Shown here: piece after piece, positions 1 through 8,963 of the stretch
Layout of the letters: every line of letters starts with the position of its first letter
Numbering within the stretch: the stretch's first letter is position 1
Assembly: GCF_000421565.1 (NCBI RefSeq)
Contig: NZ_ATXG01000001.1
Coordinates: forward strand, 682,001 to 746,000
Source: Agromyces subbeticus DSM 16689
GTDB lineage: Bacteria; Actinomycetota; Actinomycetes; Actinomycetales; Microbacteriaceae
Length of the DNA stretch: 64,000 bases
Direction: 5' to 3'
Made by a program: the position numbers and the translations under genes
The notes under the pieces: generated by a model
What the model saw: the letters and a program-made list of their open reading frames with translations, nothing else
Told to the model about the DNA's origin: nothing
Database searches by the model: none

Positions 1-867
1 GTCGCCGAGGCGATCAGCTGGCACTGGGTGTTCCTCGGTGTGATCGTGCTGATGGTTCCGGCCGCGGCGATGATGCTCGCGCCGATCCTTCGCGTGCGCG
101 ATCAGGTGCAGGGCGACCCCTCGGTGCAGTGGAGCATCAGCCGAGTCGGCTGGGCGACCCTCACCGCTGCTGCAGCGCTCGGGGTGTCGCTCTCGAAGGA
201 ACTCGGCGACCCGTGGCGCTGGGTCGTCGCGTTCGCCGCGATCGCGCTCGCCGCCTACGCCGCCCGGCCGTTGCTGCCGCCGGGCACCCTTCGGGCCGCG
301 CGCGGCATGCCCGCGACCGTGATGCTCAAGCTCATCGTGGCCGGCGCGTTCTTCGGCAGCGAGATCTACCTGCCGTACCTCTTCATCGAACGCTACGAGT
401 TCTCACCGAGCCTCGCGGGTGCGGTGCTCACCGGCGCCGGCGTCTCATGGGCAGCGGCATCGTGGCTGCAGGGCCGGCTCGAACGAGTCTCGAACACCCA
501 GGCCGTGGTCTGGGGGTCGATCCTGCTCGCGGTGGCGCTCGTCGTGGTGCTGGCCGTGGCGGTGTTCACCCTGCCGCCCGCGATCGCGTTCGTCGCGTGG
601 ACGCTCGCCGGTGCGGCGATGGGCTTCATGTACCCCCGCTTCTCGGTCGCAGTGCTCGCGCTCTCGCCGGTCTCGGCGCAGGGCTTCAACAGTGCAGCCC
701 TCACGATCTCGGAGTCCCTCGGTGCGGCCATCGCCCTCGCCATCACGGCGCTCGTCGCGAGCGCGGCCGGCGCCGGCATGTTCGCCGCGGACTTCGCGGT
801 GACCGCGGCGATCGCGATCGTGGCCGTGCTGTTCGCGAGCCGAGTGCGGCCGCGCGCCGAGAGCTGA
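1..867 (+). CDS. MFS transporter, C-terminal part (gene begins before the window)
   Basis: The reading frame is open from base 1 and ends with TGA at 865-867, so only the last 288 residues are present. They contain about eight hydrophobic segments separated by short loops and ending in a short Arg-rich tail, which is the pattern of the C-terminal half of a major facilitator superfamily exporter. The segment rich in Phe/Met/Tyr near position 610-640 and the Gly/Ala-rich helices fit the DHA2/EmrB-like drug exporter style, but the substrate cannot be told. The gene is convergent with the next one, 50 bases away. Confidence 0.8.
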   Translation, partial: VAEAISWHWVFLGVIVLMVPAAAMMLAPILRVRDQVQGDPSVQWSISRVGWATLTAAAALGVSLSKELGDPWRWVVAFAAIALAAYAARPLLPPGTLRAARGMPATVMLKLIVAGAFFGSEIYLPYLFIERYEFSPSLAGAVLTGAGVSWAAASWLQGRLERVSNTQAVVWGSILLAVALVVVLAVAVFTLPPAIAFVAWTLAGAAMGFMYPRFSVAVLALSPVSAQGFNSAALTISESLGAAIALAITALVASAAGAGMFAADFAVTAAIAIVAVLFASRVRPRAES

Positions 868-917
868 GCGAGGAGCGCCCGCGCGAGACCGACGGGAGCG
901 CGCGGGGCCGCGCGTCG

Positions 918-1457
918 CTACTTCGCCGCGCGCTTCGGCGCGATGAGGCTGCGCCCGCCGAGGAACTCGACCATCTCGACTGCCGTCGCCTCGAGCACCG
1001 GCCCGCGGCCGAACTCCCAGCCGGCGTCGGTGGCCCGAAGGGCGTGCCACTTGATCACGGCGCGAATCTCGGTCGGGGCGGTGGCCGCGAGATGGAGCGC
1101 CACCGCTCCGCTCGTGAGCGGGGCGAGCATCGGCGCCAGCGTGGTCTGGCGCACCACGGCGAGGTACAGCAGAACGGCGTGGCTCAGCAGTCGCACCGGG
1201 ATCTTGCGAGGCCCGGTGCGTGCGAAGTGGGCGAGGCCCCGCAGTCGTGCGGCGGGCTCGCTCTCGGTCGGCTGCACGCCTCGGGGCACGACCCTCGCCA
1301 GGTCTCGATCGGCGAGGTGCACGGATGGCTCGGTGTCGATCACGACGGCGGCCTGCTCGAGCACCTCGGCGTACTCCACGCGACGGTCGGAGTGCACGGC
1401 CGATTCGTCGGCCCGGTCTCCTTGCGAGAGCGGGAGGTACCGCATGAAGTCGTTCAC
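918..1457 (-). CDS. Hypothetical protein (179 aa)
   Basis: I do not recognise this family. The GTG at 1457 is chosen as start because GAGGAG lies a suitable distance upstream on the minus strand; the open frame continues further upstream, but through the operator region of the neighbouring regulator. The protein is soluble-looking, Arg/Ala-rich, with a hydrophobic stretch in the middle (residues about 95-130) and a basic Lys/Arg end. It is divergent from the LacI-type gene at 1640, and the palindromes at 1535-1616 lie between them, so both could be under the same control. Function unknown. Confidence 0.6.
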   Translation of the reverse strand: MNDFMRYLPLSQGDRADESAVHSDRRVEYAEVLEQAAVVIDTEPSVHLADRDLARVVPRGVQPTESEPAARLRGLAHFARTGPRKIPVRLLSHAVLLYLAVVRQTTLAPMLAPLTSGAVALHLAATAPTEIRAVIKWHALRATDAGWEFGRGPVLEATAVEMVEFLGGRSLIAPKRAAK

Positions 1458-1534
1458 GACTCCATTCTCCTCGCTCCGTTCTCGCTCTCGACCGCATGAG
1501 GACGTTCGGAGCGCTTCTCGCGCGCCCGAATTCG

Positions 1535-1564
1535 ATGTGACTGTCACACATGTGACGGTCACAT
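1535..1564. promoter_or_regulatory. Tandem operators, ATGTGAC(n)GTCACAT type
   Basis: Two adjacent palindromes are visible: ATGTGACTGTCACAC at 1535-1549 and the perfect ATGTGACGGTCACAT at 1550-1564. The same half site recurs at 1601-1616 and at 2741-2756. They sit between the divergent genes at 918-1457 and 1640-2659 and are the kind of site bound by LacI-family dimers, so self-regulation of the LacI gene is inferred. Confidence 0.7.
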
Positions 1565-1580
1565 TCCTCGTCGCGGATGG

Positions 1581-1616
1581 CATACTGAATGCTCGAACGC
1601 ATGTGAACGTGCACAT
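1581..1616. promoter_or_regulatory. Probable -10 and third operator upstream of the LacI gene
   Basis: A CATACT -10-like hexamer at 1581-1586 is followed by ATGTGAACGTGCACAT at 1601-1616, with ATGTG/CACAT arms. The operator would lie just downstream of the transcription start, a position suited to repression of the LacI-type gene. Confidence 0.5.
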
Positions 1617-1639
1617 GCGCATCGCGAACGGGGTTGATC

Positions 1640-2659
1640 GTGTCAGACGAGCTGCAGCGGGGGCGAGCCCCGAGCATCCGCGATGTGGCCAGGCTCGCCG
1701 GCGTCTCTCACCAGACTGTCTCGCGCGTGCTGAACCACCACCCGAGCCTCCGCCCCGAAACGAAGCAGCGCGTGCTCGACGTCATGGCCGAGCTGCAGTA
1801 CAAGCCCAACCGCGCCGCGCGGGCCCTCGTCACGAGCCGCTCGCGCACGCTCGGAATCCTCGCGGCGTCGAGCACGCAGTACGGCCCGGCGTCGAGCATC
1901 GCGGCGATCGAGACGGCTGCGAGGGCGGCCGGCTACTGGGTGAGCACGGCGAACATCGAGTCGTCGGATGCCGCGTCGATCGCCGACGGCCTCGAGCACC
2001 TCGCCGCGCAGAGCATCGAGGGACTCGTCGTCATCGCGCCGCAGGTGCGCGTGTTCGACACCCTCGCCCAACTCTCGATCGACGTGCCGTTCGTCACCCT
2101 GCAGACCACCGATCGCGACCTCGGCCCGACCCTGTCGGTCGACCAGATCGCGGGCGCGAGGCTCGCGACCCGGCACCTGATCGAGCTCGGCCACCGCAAC
2201 ATCTACCATCTCGCCGGACCGCAGGACTGGATCGAGGCCGAGGCGCGAATGCGCGGGTTCCTCGATGAGATGAGCGCTCAGGATGTCGCGACGACTGCGC
2301 CGATCCTCGGTGACTGGACCGCGGAGTTCGGATACTACGCCGGGCGAGAGCTGCTCACGGTGCGCGACTTCACCGCGATCTTCGCGTCGAACGACCAGAT
2401 GGCCCTCGGGCTGATGCACGCCGTGCGCGACGCCGGGCTCGACATTCCGCGCGACGTCTCGATCGTCGGCTTCGACGACATCCCCGAGGCGGCGCACTTC
2501 TGGCCACCGCTGACGACGGTGCGGCAGGACTTCGCCGAGATCGGCCGCCGTTGCGTCGCCCTGCTGATCGGGGCACTCGACCCGAGCGCGCTCGAGCATC
2601 GCCAGTCGATCGTGCCCGAGCTCATCGTTCGCGGCTCCACGGGAGCGCCGTCGTTCTGA
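1640..2659 (+). CDS. LacI-family transcriptional regulator of the first pentose operon
   Basis: A 339-residue LacI/GalR protein. The N-terminal helix-turn-helix (about residues 12-35, containing RDVARLAGVSHQTVSRVLN) is followed by the hinge and a periplasmic-binding-protein-like sensor domain to the end, including the conserved FASNDQMALGLMHA and SIVGFDDIPEA segments. GTG 1640 is preferred over TTG 1634 because the GGGG stretch is better spaced. ATGTGA-type palindromes occur upstream of this gene and upstream of the following operon, so it probably represses itself and that operon in the absence of a pentose or derivative. It shares the HTH and effector-domain signatures with the regulator at 12177-13337, a likely paralogue. 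Confidence 0.9.
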   Translation: MSDELQRGRAPSIRDVARLAGVSHQTVSRVLNHHPSLRPETKQRVLDVMAELQYKPNRAARALVTSRSRTLGILAASSTQYGPASSIAAIETAARAAGYWVSTANIESSDAASIADGLEHLAAQSIEGLVVIAPQVRVFDTLAQLSIDVPFVTLQTTDRDLGPTLSVDQIAGARLATRHLIELGHRNIYHLAGPQDWIEAEARMRGFLDEMSAQDVATTAPILGDWTAEFGYYAGRELLTVRDFTAIFASNDQMALGLMHAVRDAGLDIPRDVSIVGFDDIPEAAHFWPPLTTVRQDFAEIGRRCVALLIGALDPSALEHRQSIVPELIVRGSTGAPSF

Positions 2660-2699
2660 GCCCCGCGCCGTCTCGTTACCGTTCTGTAACCCGGCCGAG

Positions 2700-2756
2700 T
2701 TGACAGATCGATCGATCGTGGGGCTAACATGAAACTCGCCATGTGAACGGTCACAT
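2700..2756 (+). promoter_or_regulatory. Promoter and operator of the aldolase-ABC transporter operon
   Basis: TTGACA at 2700-2705 and TAACAT at 2725-2730 (19-base spacer, long) form a plausible promoter. The palindrome ATGTGAACGGTCACAT at 2741-2756 lies ten bases after the -10 and matches the sites in front of the LacI gene, so repression by that protein is likely. Confidence 0.65.
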
Positions 2757-2801
2757 TGATCGGGCACCGGCAGCAACCCTGGCCCGACAAAGGAGTCCGA
2801 C

Positions 2802-2879
2802 GTGACCACCGCATGCTCCGCGCACGACAGCCGCCTGGCTTTCCGCCCGGCCGCCGCGTGCCGAAGGACCGTGCGATGA
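2802..2879 (+). CDS. Possible leader peptide (25 aa) coupled to the aldolase
   Basis: GTG 2802 has a good AGGAG at 2791-2795 and opens a 26-codon frame whose TGA (2877-2879) overlaps the ATG (2876) of the aldolase as ATGA. The peptide is Ala/Arg-rich with two Cys and resembles nothing I know. It may be a translational-coupling leader, or a chance frame; the aldolase ATG has its own GAAGGA seven bases upstream. Confidence 0.35.
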   Translation: MTTACSAHDSRLAFRPAAACRRTVR

Positions 2880-3796
2880 GCGGATTCGGGCCGCAGGTCG
2901 AGGTGACGATCGCGCGCGTTCGCGCCGACATCGCCAAGCGTCACGCCGACCTCGTGAAGTACGGCCTCGTCGTGTGGACGGGAGGCAACGTCTCGGGCCG
3001 AGTGCCCGGCGCCGACCTCTTCGTGATCAAGCCGAGCGGCGTCGGCTATGACGAACTGGCGCCCGAGAACATGATCCTCTGCGACCTCGACGGCAACGCC
3101 GTGGCGGGCACGCCCGGCAGCGAGCAGGCGCCCTCGAACGACACCGCGACGCACGCCTACGTCTACCGCAACATGCCCGAGGTCGGCGGCATCGTGCACA
3201 CCCACTCGACCTACGCCTCGGCGTGGGCGGCTCGTGGCCAGCAGATCCCGTGCGTGATCGCGCCGATGGCCGCGGAGTTCGGCGGCCCGGTGCCCGTGGG
3301 CCCGGTGTCCACGATCGGCGATGACTCGATCGGCCGGGGCATCGTCGAGACACTCGCGGACCATCGCAGCCGAGCGGTGCTCATGCGCAACCACGGCCCG
3401 TTCACGATCGGCGCGACCGCGCGAGACGCCGTGAAGGCCGCGGTACTGCTCGAAGACGTCGCGCGCACCGTGCACCTCGCTACTGAGGGCGGCACTGTCG
3501 AGCCCATGCTGCAGGGCGAGGTCGACGGACTCTTCAGCCGTGCGCAGCTGGCCGGCACGCGCTCGCGCTCCGCCGGGCGTGCGAAGTCGGCCAAGGCCGC
3601 CGCGAAGTCGTCGGCGAAGGCCGCGGCAACGACCGCGAAGCCGACGAAGGCCGCCAAGACCACGAAGACCACGCACTCGACGACAACGAAGGCGACGGCA
3701 GCGGCGACGACCGCCGCGCCCGCCTCGACCGCCACGACACCGCAGACCGGAGCGGCGGCATCCGATGCCCGCCAGAAGGTCGCAGACCGACGATGA
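2876..3796 (+). CDS. Class II aldolase/AraD-family protein with a histone H1-like C-terminal tail
   Basis: Residues 1-227 are a class II aldolase/L-ribulose-5-phosphate 4-epimerase domain: the substrate loop TGGNVSGR (35-42), KPSG (52-55), and metal ligands His108, His110 (VHTHS) and His173 (RNHGPF). It is very similar to the AraD-type protein at 8214-8963. In that paralogue Tyr241 (VYGQ) matches the C-terminal catalytic Tyr of AraD; here the aligned position is Gly/Ala, so epimerase activity is doubtful and an aldolase role possible. Residues 228-306 form a Lys/Ala/Thr-rich low-complexity tail like actinobacterial H1/HU tails. ATG 2876 is chosen because it follows GAAGGA; upstream codons do not match the family. 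First gene of the transporter operon. Confidence 0.85.
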   Translation: MSGFGPQVEVTIARVRADIAKRHADLVKYGLVVWTGGNVSGRVPGADLFVIKPSGVGYDELAPENMILCDLDGNAVAGTPGSEQAPSNDTATHAYVYRNMPEVGGIVHTHSTYASAWAARGQQIPCVIAPMAAEFGGPVPVGPVSTIGDDSIGRGIVETLADHRSRAVLMRNHGPFTIGATARDAVKAAVLLEDVARTVHLATEGGTVEPMLQGEVDGLFSRAQLAGTRSRSAGRAKSAKAAAKSSAKAAATTAKPTKAAKTTKTTHSTTTKATAAATTAAPASTATTPQTGAAASDARQKVADRR

Positions 3797-3934
3797 CGCA
3801 TCGATCGGCCACAAGGCTTGCGCAGCCCGCCCCCACGGGCCGGCGCGAGGGGAGACGACCGGCATGGACACGGCCGACTCCGTCTGTCACCAAGACAACG
3901 ACGTCCATTGATTGACACAGTGAAAGGACACACC

Positions 3935-5062
3935 GTGAAGAACTCGAAGAAGGTGCTTCTCGCAACGCTCGCGGCCGGGTCGATGCTCGCGCTCGCCGCG
4001 TGCTCGGGCGGCGCCGGCGGCGACAGTGGTGACGGCGGCGGCGAAGGCGGCCTCATCGGCGTCGCGATGCCCACGAAGAGCTCGGAGCGCTGGATCCAGG
4101 ACGGCGACGCCGTCAAGGAGCAGCTCGAGGAGCAGGGCTTCACCGTCGACCTGCAGTACGCAGAAGACGACATCCCGACCCAGGTCTCGCAGATCGAGAA
4201 CATGATCACCAAGGGCGCAGAAGCCCTGATCATCGCCTCGATCGACGGCACCACGCTCACGAGCGTGCTGCAGGATGCCGCTGACGCGGACATCCCCGTC
4301 ATCGCCTACGACCGCCTCATCCGCGACACCGAGAACGTCAACTACTACGCGTCGTTCGACAACTTCGTCGTCGGCCAGCAGCAGGCATGGTCAGTGCTCA
4401 ACGGCCTCGGCCTCGCTGAGCTCGACGGCACCCCGATCGAGGGCGCGCCCGCAGGGCCGTTCAACATCGAGCTGTTCGCCGGCTCGCTCGACGACAACAA
4501 CGCGTTCTTCTTCTTCGACGGTGCGATGGACGTGCTCCAGCCGCTCATCGACGACGGAACGCTCGTCGTGAAGTCGGGTCAGACCGACATCGAACAGGTC
4601 GCGACGCTCCGCTGGGACGGCGAGACCGCTCAGAGCCGCATGGAGGACATCCTCACGGCCGACTACTCCGACGGCTCGACCGTCAACGCGGTGCTCTCGC
4701 CGTACGACGGCATCTCGCGCGGCATCATCTCGGCCCTCACCGACGCCGGCTACACGGTCGGCGAAGGCTGGCCGGTCATCTCCGGCCAGGACGCCGAGCT
4801 CGACTCGGTCAAGGCGATCAACTCGGGCGAGCAGTTCGCGACCATCTTCAAGGACACTCGTGAACTCGCGTCCGTCGCGGTCGACATGGCTGCCGCCATC
4901 CTGAACGGCGAAGAGCCCGAGGTGAACAACACCGAGGACTACGACAACGGCGTGAAGGTCGTGCCGTCGTTCCTGCTCGAGTCGCAGATCGTCGTCAAGG
5001 ACAACATCACCGAGGTTCTCGTCGACAGTGGCTACTGGACCGAAGAGGAAATCAAGGGTTAG
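3935..5062 (+). CDS. chvE: Multiple-monosaccharide ABC transporter, substrate-binding lipoprotein
   Basis: A 375-residue secreted binding protein of the ChvE/XylF (CUT2) type. The signal peptide ends in a lipobox (ALAACSGG, Cys near residue 24), followed by a Gly/Asp-rich linker and the two-lobed sugar-binding fold starting at [16 protein letters not shown]. Motifs such as [17 protein letters not shown] and PVIAYDRLI are typical of this family. GTG 3935 has AAAGGA at 3923-3928. It feeds the ATPase and permease encoded just downstream; arabinose, xylose, galactose or related sugars are the expected ligands, with the linked araBAD genes favouring a pentose. Confidence 0.88.
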   Translation: MKNSKKVLLATLAAGSMLALAACSGGAGGDSGDGGGEGGLIGVAMPTKSSERWIQDGDAVKEQLEEQGFTVDLQYAEDDIPTQVSQIENMITKGAEALIIASIDGTTLTSVLQDAADADIPVIAYDRLIRDTENVNYYASFDNFVVGQQQAWSVLNGLGLAELDGTPIEGAPAGPFNIELFAGSLDDNNAFFFFDGAMDVLQPLIDDGTLVVKSGQTDIEQVATLRWDGETAQSRMEDILTADYSDGSTVNAVLSPYDGISRGIISALTDAGYTVGEGWPVISGQDAELDSVKAINSGEQFATIFKDTRELASVAVDMAAAILNGEEPEVNNTEDYDNGVKVVPSFLLESQIVVKDNITEVLVDSGYWTEEEIKG

Positions 5063-5197
5063 TCAGCACCGGTACACGTCGACCGGATTCGGTTGCCCCG
5101 CGTGTCGGGGCCTGAGCGGGAGTACTCTCGCCTCAGGTCCCGACCGCGGCGGTATCCAAATCCGGTCGCCCCACCCGGCAATGAAGCAGGAGCAAGG

Positions 5198-6727
5198 ATG
5201 ACCACCAACATTCTCGAGATGCGCGGCATCACGAAGACGTTCCCGGGCGTGAAGGCCCTGTCGAACGTCACCCTCGGGGTCGAGCGCGGCGAAGTGCACG
5301 CCATCTGCGGCGAGAACGGCGCCGGCAAGTCGACCCTCATGAAGGTGCTGTCGGGCGTCTACCCGCACGGCACCTACGACGGCGACATCGTCTTCGAGAA
5401 CGAGACGGTGGAATTCCGCGACCTCACCGACAGTGAGGCCAAGGGCATCGTCATCATCCACCAGGAACTGGCGCTCAGCCCGTACCTGTCGATCGCCGAG
5501 AACATCTTCCTCAACAACGAGTTGAAGGGCCGCGGCGGCCTCATCGACTGGAACAAGACGAACTTCGAGGCGTCGAAGCTGCTCGCCCGGGTCGGCCTGC
5601 GCGAGAACCCGACGACCAAGATCATGGACATCGGCGTCGGCAAGCAGCAGCTCGTCGAGATCGCGAAGGCGCTCTCGAAAGAGGTGAAGCTCCTCATCCT
5701 CGACGAGCCCACCGCGGCACTCAACGACGAAGACTCCGATCACCTGCTCGACCTGATCCTGCACCTCAAGGGGCAGGGCATCACGTCGATCATCATCAGC
5801 CACAAGCTCAACGAGATCAAGAAGGTCGCCGACTCGGTGACGATCATCCGCGACGGCAAGACGATCGAGACGATCGCGAAGCAGGATGTCACGGAAGACC
5901 GCATCATCAAGGACATGGTCGGCCGTGACCTCGAGCACCGCTACCCCGACCACACGCCGAACATCGGCGAAGAGCTGCTTCGGGTCGAAGACTGGACGGC
6001 GCACCACCCGCAAGACACCTCGCGCGTCGTCGTCGACAGCGTCAACATCAACGTGCGCGCCGGTGAGATCGTCGGCATCGCCGGCCTCATGGGCGCAGGG
6101 CGCACCGAGTTCGCGATGAGCCTCTTCGGGCAGTCGTACGGCTCGAGAATCAGCGGTCGCGTGTTCCTGCGCGGCAAGGAGATCAAGACGCGCACGGTCG
6201 CCGAGGCGATCGACCACGGCATCGCCTACGCCACCGAAGACCGCAAGACCTACGGCCTCAACCTCATCGAGGACATCAAGCGCAACATCTCGATGGCGTC
6301 GCTCAAGAAGCTCGAGAAGTACGGCCTCGTGCACGACAACGAGGAGTACAAGGTCGCCAACGAGTACCGCAAGTCGATGAACATCAAGGCGCCGAACGTG
6401 CTCGTGAAGACCGGCAAGCTCTCGGGCGGCAACCAGCAGAAGGTCGTGCTGTCGAAGTGGATCTACTCCGACCCCGACGTGCTCATCCTCGACGAGCCGA
6501 CCCGCGGCATCGACGTCGGCGCGAAGTACGAGATCTACTCGATCATCAATCGCCTCGCCGCCGAGGGCAAGGGCATCATCGTGATCTCGTCGGAGCTGCC
6601 AGAGCTCCTCGGCATCTCCGATCGCGTCTACGCGCTCTCCGAGGGCCGCATCACGGGTGAGCTCCCGGTTGAAGAAGCCACCCCCGAGGCGATGCTCAAG
6701 CTCATGACCATGGAAAAGCCCCGCTAG
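5198..6727 (+). CDS. mmsA: Multiple-monosaccharide ABC transporter, double ATP-binding subunit
   Basis: A 509-residue CUT2-type ATPase with two fused nucleotide-binding domains. The first has Walker A GENGAGKS and Walker [12 protein letters not shown]; its signature is the degenerate [15 protein letters not shown] typical of these proteins. The second has the altered P-loop GLMGAGRTE, signature [14 protein letters not shown] and Walker [16 protein letters not shown] 5198 follows AGGAGCAAGG. It energises import by the permease at 6770-8020; the symbol follows the MmsA/GguA group, which the sequence resembles best. Confidence 0.9.
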   Translation: MTTNILEMRGITKTFPGVKALSNVTLGVERGEVHAICGENGAGKSTLMKVLSGVYPHGTYDGDIVFENETVEFRDLTDSEAKGIVIIHQELALSPYLSIAENIFLNNELKGRGGLIDWNKTNFEASKLLARVGLRENPTTKIMDIGVGKQQLVEIAKALSKEVKLLILDEPTAALNDEDSDHLLDLILHLKGQGITSIIISHKLNEIKKVADSVTIIRDGKTIETIAKQDVTEDRIIKDMVGRDLEHRYPDHTPNIGEELLRVEDWTAHHPQDTSRVVVDSVNINVRAGEIVGIAGLMGAGRTEFAMSLFGQSYGSRISGRVFLRGKEIKTRTVAEAIDHGIAYATEDRKTYGLNLIEDIKRNISMASLKKLEKYGLVHDNEEYKVANEYRKSMNIKAPNVLVKTGKLSGGNQQKVVLSKWIYSDPDVLILDEPTRGIDVGAKYEIYSIINRLAAEGKGIIVISSELPELLGISDRVYALSEGRITGELPVEEATPEAMLKLMTMEKPR

Positions 6728-6769
6728 GGCTCGGCGAACCCCGAGACACGACGAAGACACGGAGACACC

Positions 6770-8020
6770 ATGTCGAACACCCCAACCCAGACCCCGCCCA
6801 CCGGCGACACGCAGGCGGTCGGCGCGAACATCAACCCGGTCAGGAACTCGTTCACCGAGCGCCTGAGCCACGTGCTCGCCGACCTCGGCAAGAACGGCAT
6901 CTTCATCGCGCTCATCGCGGTGGTCGTGCTGTTCTCGATCCTCACCAACGGCATCCTGCTGCGGCCGCAGAACATCTCGAACCTCGTGGTGCAGAACGGC
7001 TACATCCTCGTGCTCGCGATCGGCATGGTGATGGTCATCATCGCCGGCCACATCGACCTCTCGGTCGGTTCGGTGGCAGCCTTCGTCGGCGCCTGTTCCG
7101 GTGTCTTCGCCGTGCAGTGGGGCATGCCGTGGTGGCTCGCGGTCATCCTCTCGCTCGGCATCGGCGCGCTCGTGGGCGTCTGGCAGGGCTTCTGGATCGC
7201 CTACGTCGGCATACCGGCGTTCATCGTGACTCTGGCCGGCATGCTCATCTTCCGCGGCCTCGCACTCGTCGTGCTCGGCAACGCGAACATCGGCTCGTTC
7301 CCGGTCGAGTACCGCGCGCTCGGCAACGGCTTCCTCACCGACGTGTTCGGCGAGTTCGAGATCGATCCGCTCACGCTCGGCGTCGGTGCGATCGCCATCA
7401 TCGCGCTCATCGTGCAGCAGGTGCGCACCCGCCGCGGCCGCCAGAAGTACGGCCAAGAGGTCGAGCCGATGACCTGGTTCATCATCAAGCTCGTGCTCGT
7501 CTCGGCCGCGATCGGCTTCTTCGCCTACTCGCTCGCCTCGTACAAAGGCATCCCGATCACGCTCATCATCCTCGCGGTGCTCGTGCTGGTCTACGGCATC
7601 GTCATGAACCGCACGGTCTTCGGCCGCCACATCTACGCGATCGGCGGCAACCGCCACGCGGCCGAGCTGTCGGGCATCAAGACGCGTCGCGTCGACTTCT
7701 GGCTCTTCGTGAACATGGGCGTGCTCGCGGCGCTCGCCGGTCTCATCTTCACCGCGCGATTGAACCTGGCAGGCCCGAAGGCCGGTGACGGCTTCGAGCT
7801 CGAGGCGATCTCGGCGGCCTTCATCGGCGGTGCGGCCGTACAGGGCGGTGTCGGCACCATCGGCGGTGCGATCATCGGTGGTCTCATCATCGGTGTGCTC
7901 AACAACGGCATGTCGATCATGGGCATCGGCATCGAGTGGCAGCAGGCCGTCAAGGGCATGGTGCTGCTGCTCGCGGTGGCGTTCGACGTCTACAACAAGC
8001 GCCGCTCGGGCGGTCAGTAG
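6770..8020 (+). CDS. mmsB: Multiple-monosaccharide ABC transporter, permease
   Basis: A 416-residue integral membrane protein with about ten predicted membrane segments and the BPD_transp_2 fold of CUT2 permeases; the central cytoplasmic insert (about residues 215-240, RTRRGRQKYGQEVEPM) and the coupling motif region around AIGGNRHAAELSGI are characteristic of the XylH/GguB/MmsB group. It starts 42 bases after the ATPase gene and is the last gene of this operon; strong hairpins follow at 8035-8112. Confidence 0.9.
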   Translation: MSNTPTQTPPTGDTQAVGANINPVRNSFTERLSHVLADLGKNGIFIALIAVVVLFSILTNGILLRPQNISNLVVQNGYILVLAIGMVMVIIAGHIDLSVGSVAAFVGACSGVFAVQWGMPWWLAVILSLGIGALVGVWQGFWIAYVGIPAFIVTLAGMLIFRGLALVVLGNANIGSFPVEYRALGNGFLTDVFGEFEIDPLTLGVGAIAIIALIVQQVRTRRGRQKYGQEVEPMTWFIIKLVLVSAAIGFFAYSLASYKGIPITLIILAVLVLVYGIVMNRTVFGRHIYAIGGNRHAAELSGIKTRRVDFWLFVNMGVLAALAGLIFTARLNLAGPKAGDGFELEAISAAFIGGAAVQGGVGTIGGAIIGGLIIGVLNNGMSIMGIGIEWQQAVKGMVLLLAVAFDVYNKRRSGGQ

Positions 8021-8034
8021 CAGCAATCATGAAC

Positions 8035-8112
8035 GGGCGGATGTCGTGTGCAGGTCACGCGGCATCCGCCCCTTCGTCGTTTCAGGGCAGCGGATGCCGC
8101 GGCATCCGCTGC
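8035..8112 (+). terminator. Two hairpins after the transporter operon
   Basis: GGGCGGATG at 8035-8043 pairs with CATCCGCCC at 8063-8071, and a perfect 26-base palindrome with 13-base arms occupies 8087-8112. Neither has a long T-tract, but both lie between the transporter operon and the ara promoter and probably stop or slow transcription. Confidence 0.5.
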
Positions 8113-8125
8113 TGCAGATCTCGGG

Positions 8126-8175
8126 TTGAGGCGCTGGGTCGTGAGCGCTAACATGGGAATTCCGTTAGCGCTAAC
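8126..8175 (+). promoter_or_regulatory. araDBA promoter with two GTTAGCGCTAAC-type operators
   Basis: TTGAGG (8126-8131), a 17-base spacer and TAACAT (8149-8154) form a promoter. GTGAGCGCTAAC at 8141-8152 overlaps the -10 and the perfect palindrome GTTAGCGCTAAC at 8164-8175 lies just after the expected start. This core is the classical LacI-family half site and differs from the ATGTGA operators of the first operon. The regulator at 12177-13337, at the end of this operon, is the natural candidate binder. Confidence 0.7.
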
Positions 8176-8213
8176 AAAGCTGGCGTGAGAACGCGTCCGA
8201 CAGAGGAGTCACC

Positions 8214-8963
8214 ATGCCCGATGCCACCGAGCAGCACGCCAGCGGCGTCGACGGCAGGCCCGAGTTCACCCCCGAGATCGAGGCGGCCATCGCGACCGTG
8301 CGCGCTGACGTGGCGCGGCTGCACGGCGAGCTGACCCGCAACGGGCTCGTCGTCTGGACGGGCGGCAACGTCTCGGGCCGAGTGCCCGGCGCCGACCTCT
8401 TCGTGATCAAGCCGAGCGGCGTGAGCTACGACGACCTCGCCCCCGAGAACATGATCCTCTGCGACCTCGACGGCAACGTGATCCCGGGCACGCCCGGCTC
8501 CGACCGCAGCCCGTCGAGCGACACCGCGGCGCACGCCTACGTCTACCGCAACATGCCCGAGGTCGGCGGTGTCGTGCACACGCACTCGACGTTCGCGGTC
8601 GCCTGGGCGGCACGCGGCGAGTCGATCCCGTGCGTGATCACCGCGATGGCCGACGAGTTCGGCGGCCCGATCCCCGTCGGCCCGTTCGCGATCATCGGCG
8701 ACGACTCGATCGGCCGCGGCATCGTCGAGACGCTCAGCGGTCACCGTTCGCCGGCGGTGCTCATGCAGAACCACGGGCCGTTCACGATCGGTGCCGACGC
8801 GAAGGCCGCGGTCAAGGCCGCCGTCATGGTCGAAGACGTCGCGCGCAGCGTGCACTACGCCCGCGAGGCGGGCCCCCTGATCCCCATTCCGCAAGACGCG
8901 ATCGACCGGCTCTACGACCGGTACCAGAACGTCTACGGGCAGAGCGAAGAGGCACGTTCATGA
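8214..8963 (+). CDS. araD: L-ribulose-5-phosphate 4-epimerase
   Basis: A 249-residue class II aldolase-family protein. Metal ligands His122 and His124 (VHTHS) and His187 (QNHGPF) are present, as is the C-terminal Tyr241 (VYGQ) that acts in E. coli AraD, and the substrate loop TGGNVSGR (49-56). Length is close to that family (about 230). It converts L-ribulose 5-phosphate to D-xylulose 5-phosphate, the last step of arabinose breakdown. The gene overlaps the next one by ATGA and begins the araD-araB-araA operon. It is a close paralogue of the gene at 2876-3796 but lacks the basic tail. Confidence 0.9.
   Translation: MPDATEQHASGVDGRPEFTPEIEAAIATVRADVARLHGELTRNGLVVWTGGNVSGRVPGADLFVIKPSGVSYDDLAPENMILCDLDGNVIPGTPGSDRSPSSDTAAHAYVYRNMPEVGGVVHTHSTFAVAWAARGESIPCVITAMADEFGGPIPVGPFAIIGDDSIGRGIVETLSGHRSPAVLMQNHGPFTIGADAKAAVKAAVMVEDVARSVHYAREAGPLIPIPQDAIDRLYDRYQNVYGQSEEARS

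Noticed and set aside
3560-3796. The Lys/Ala/Thr-rich end of the aldolase gene as a separate nucleoid-protein gene
   Set aside because: It is in frame with the aldolase, has no start with a ribosome site, and no stop intervenes.
5063-8026. A 987-codon open frame on the minus strand across the transporter operon
   Set aside because: It is antisense to three clear ABC genes and its product is an Asp/Glu/Arg/Val-rich string without domains, the usual high-GC shadow.
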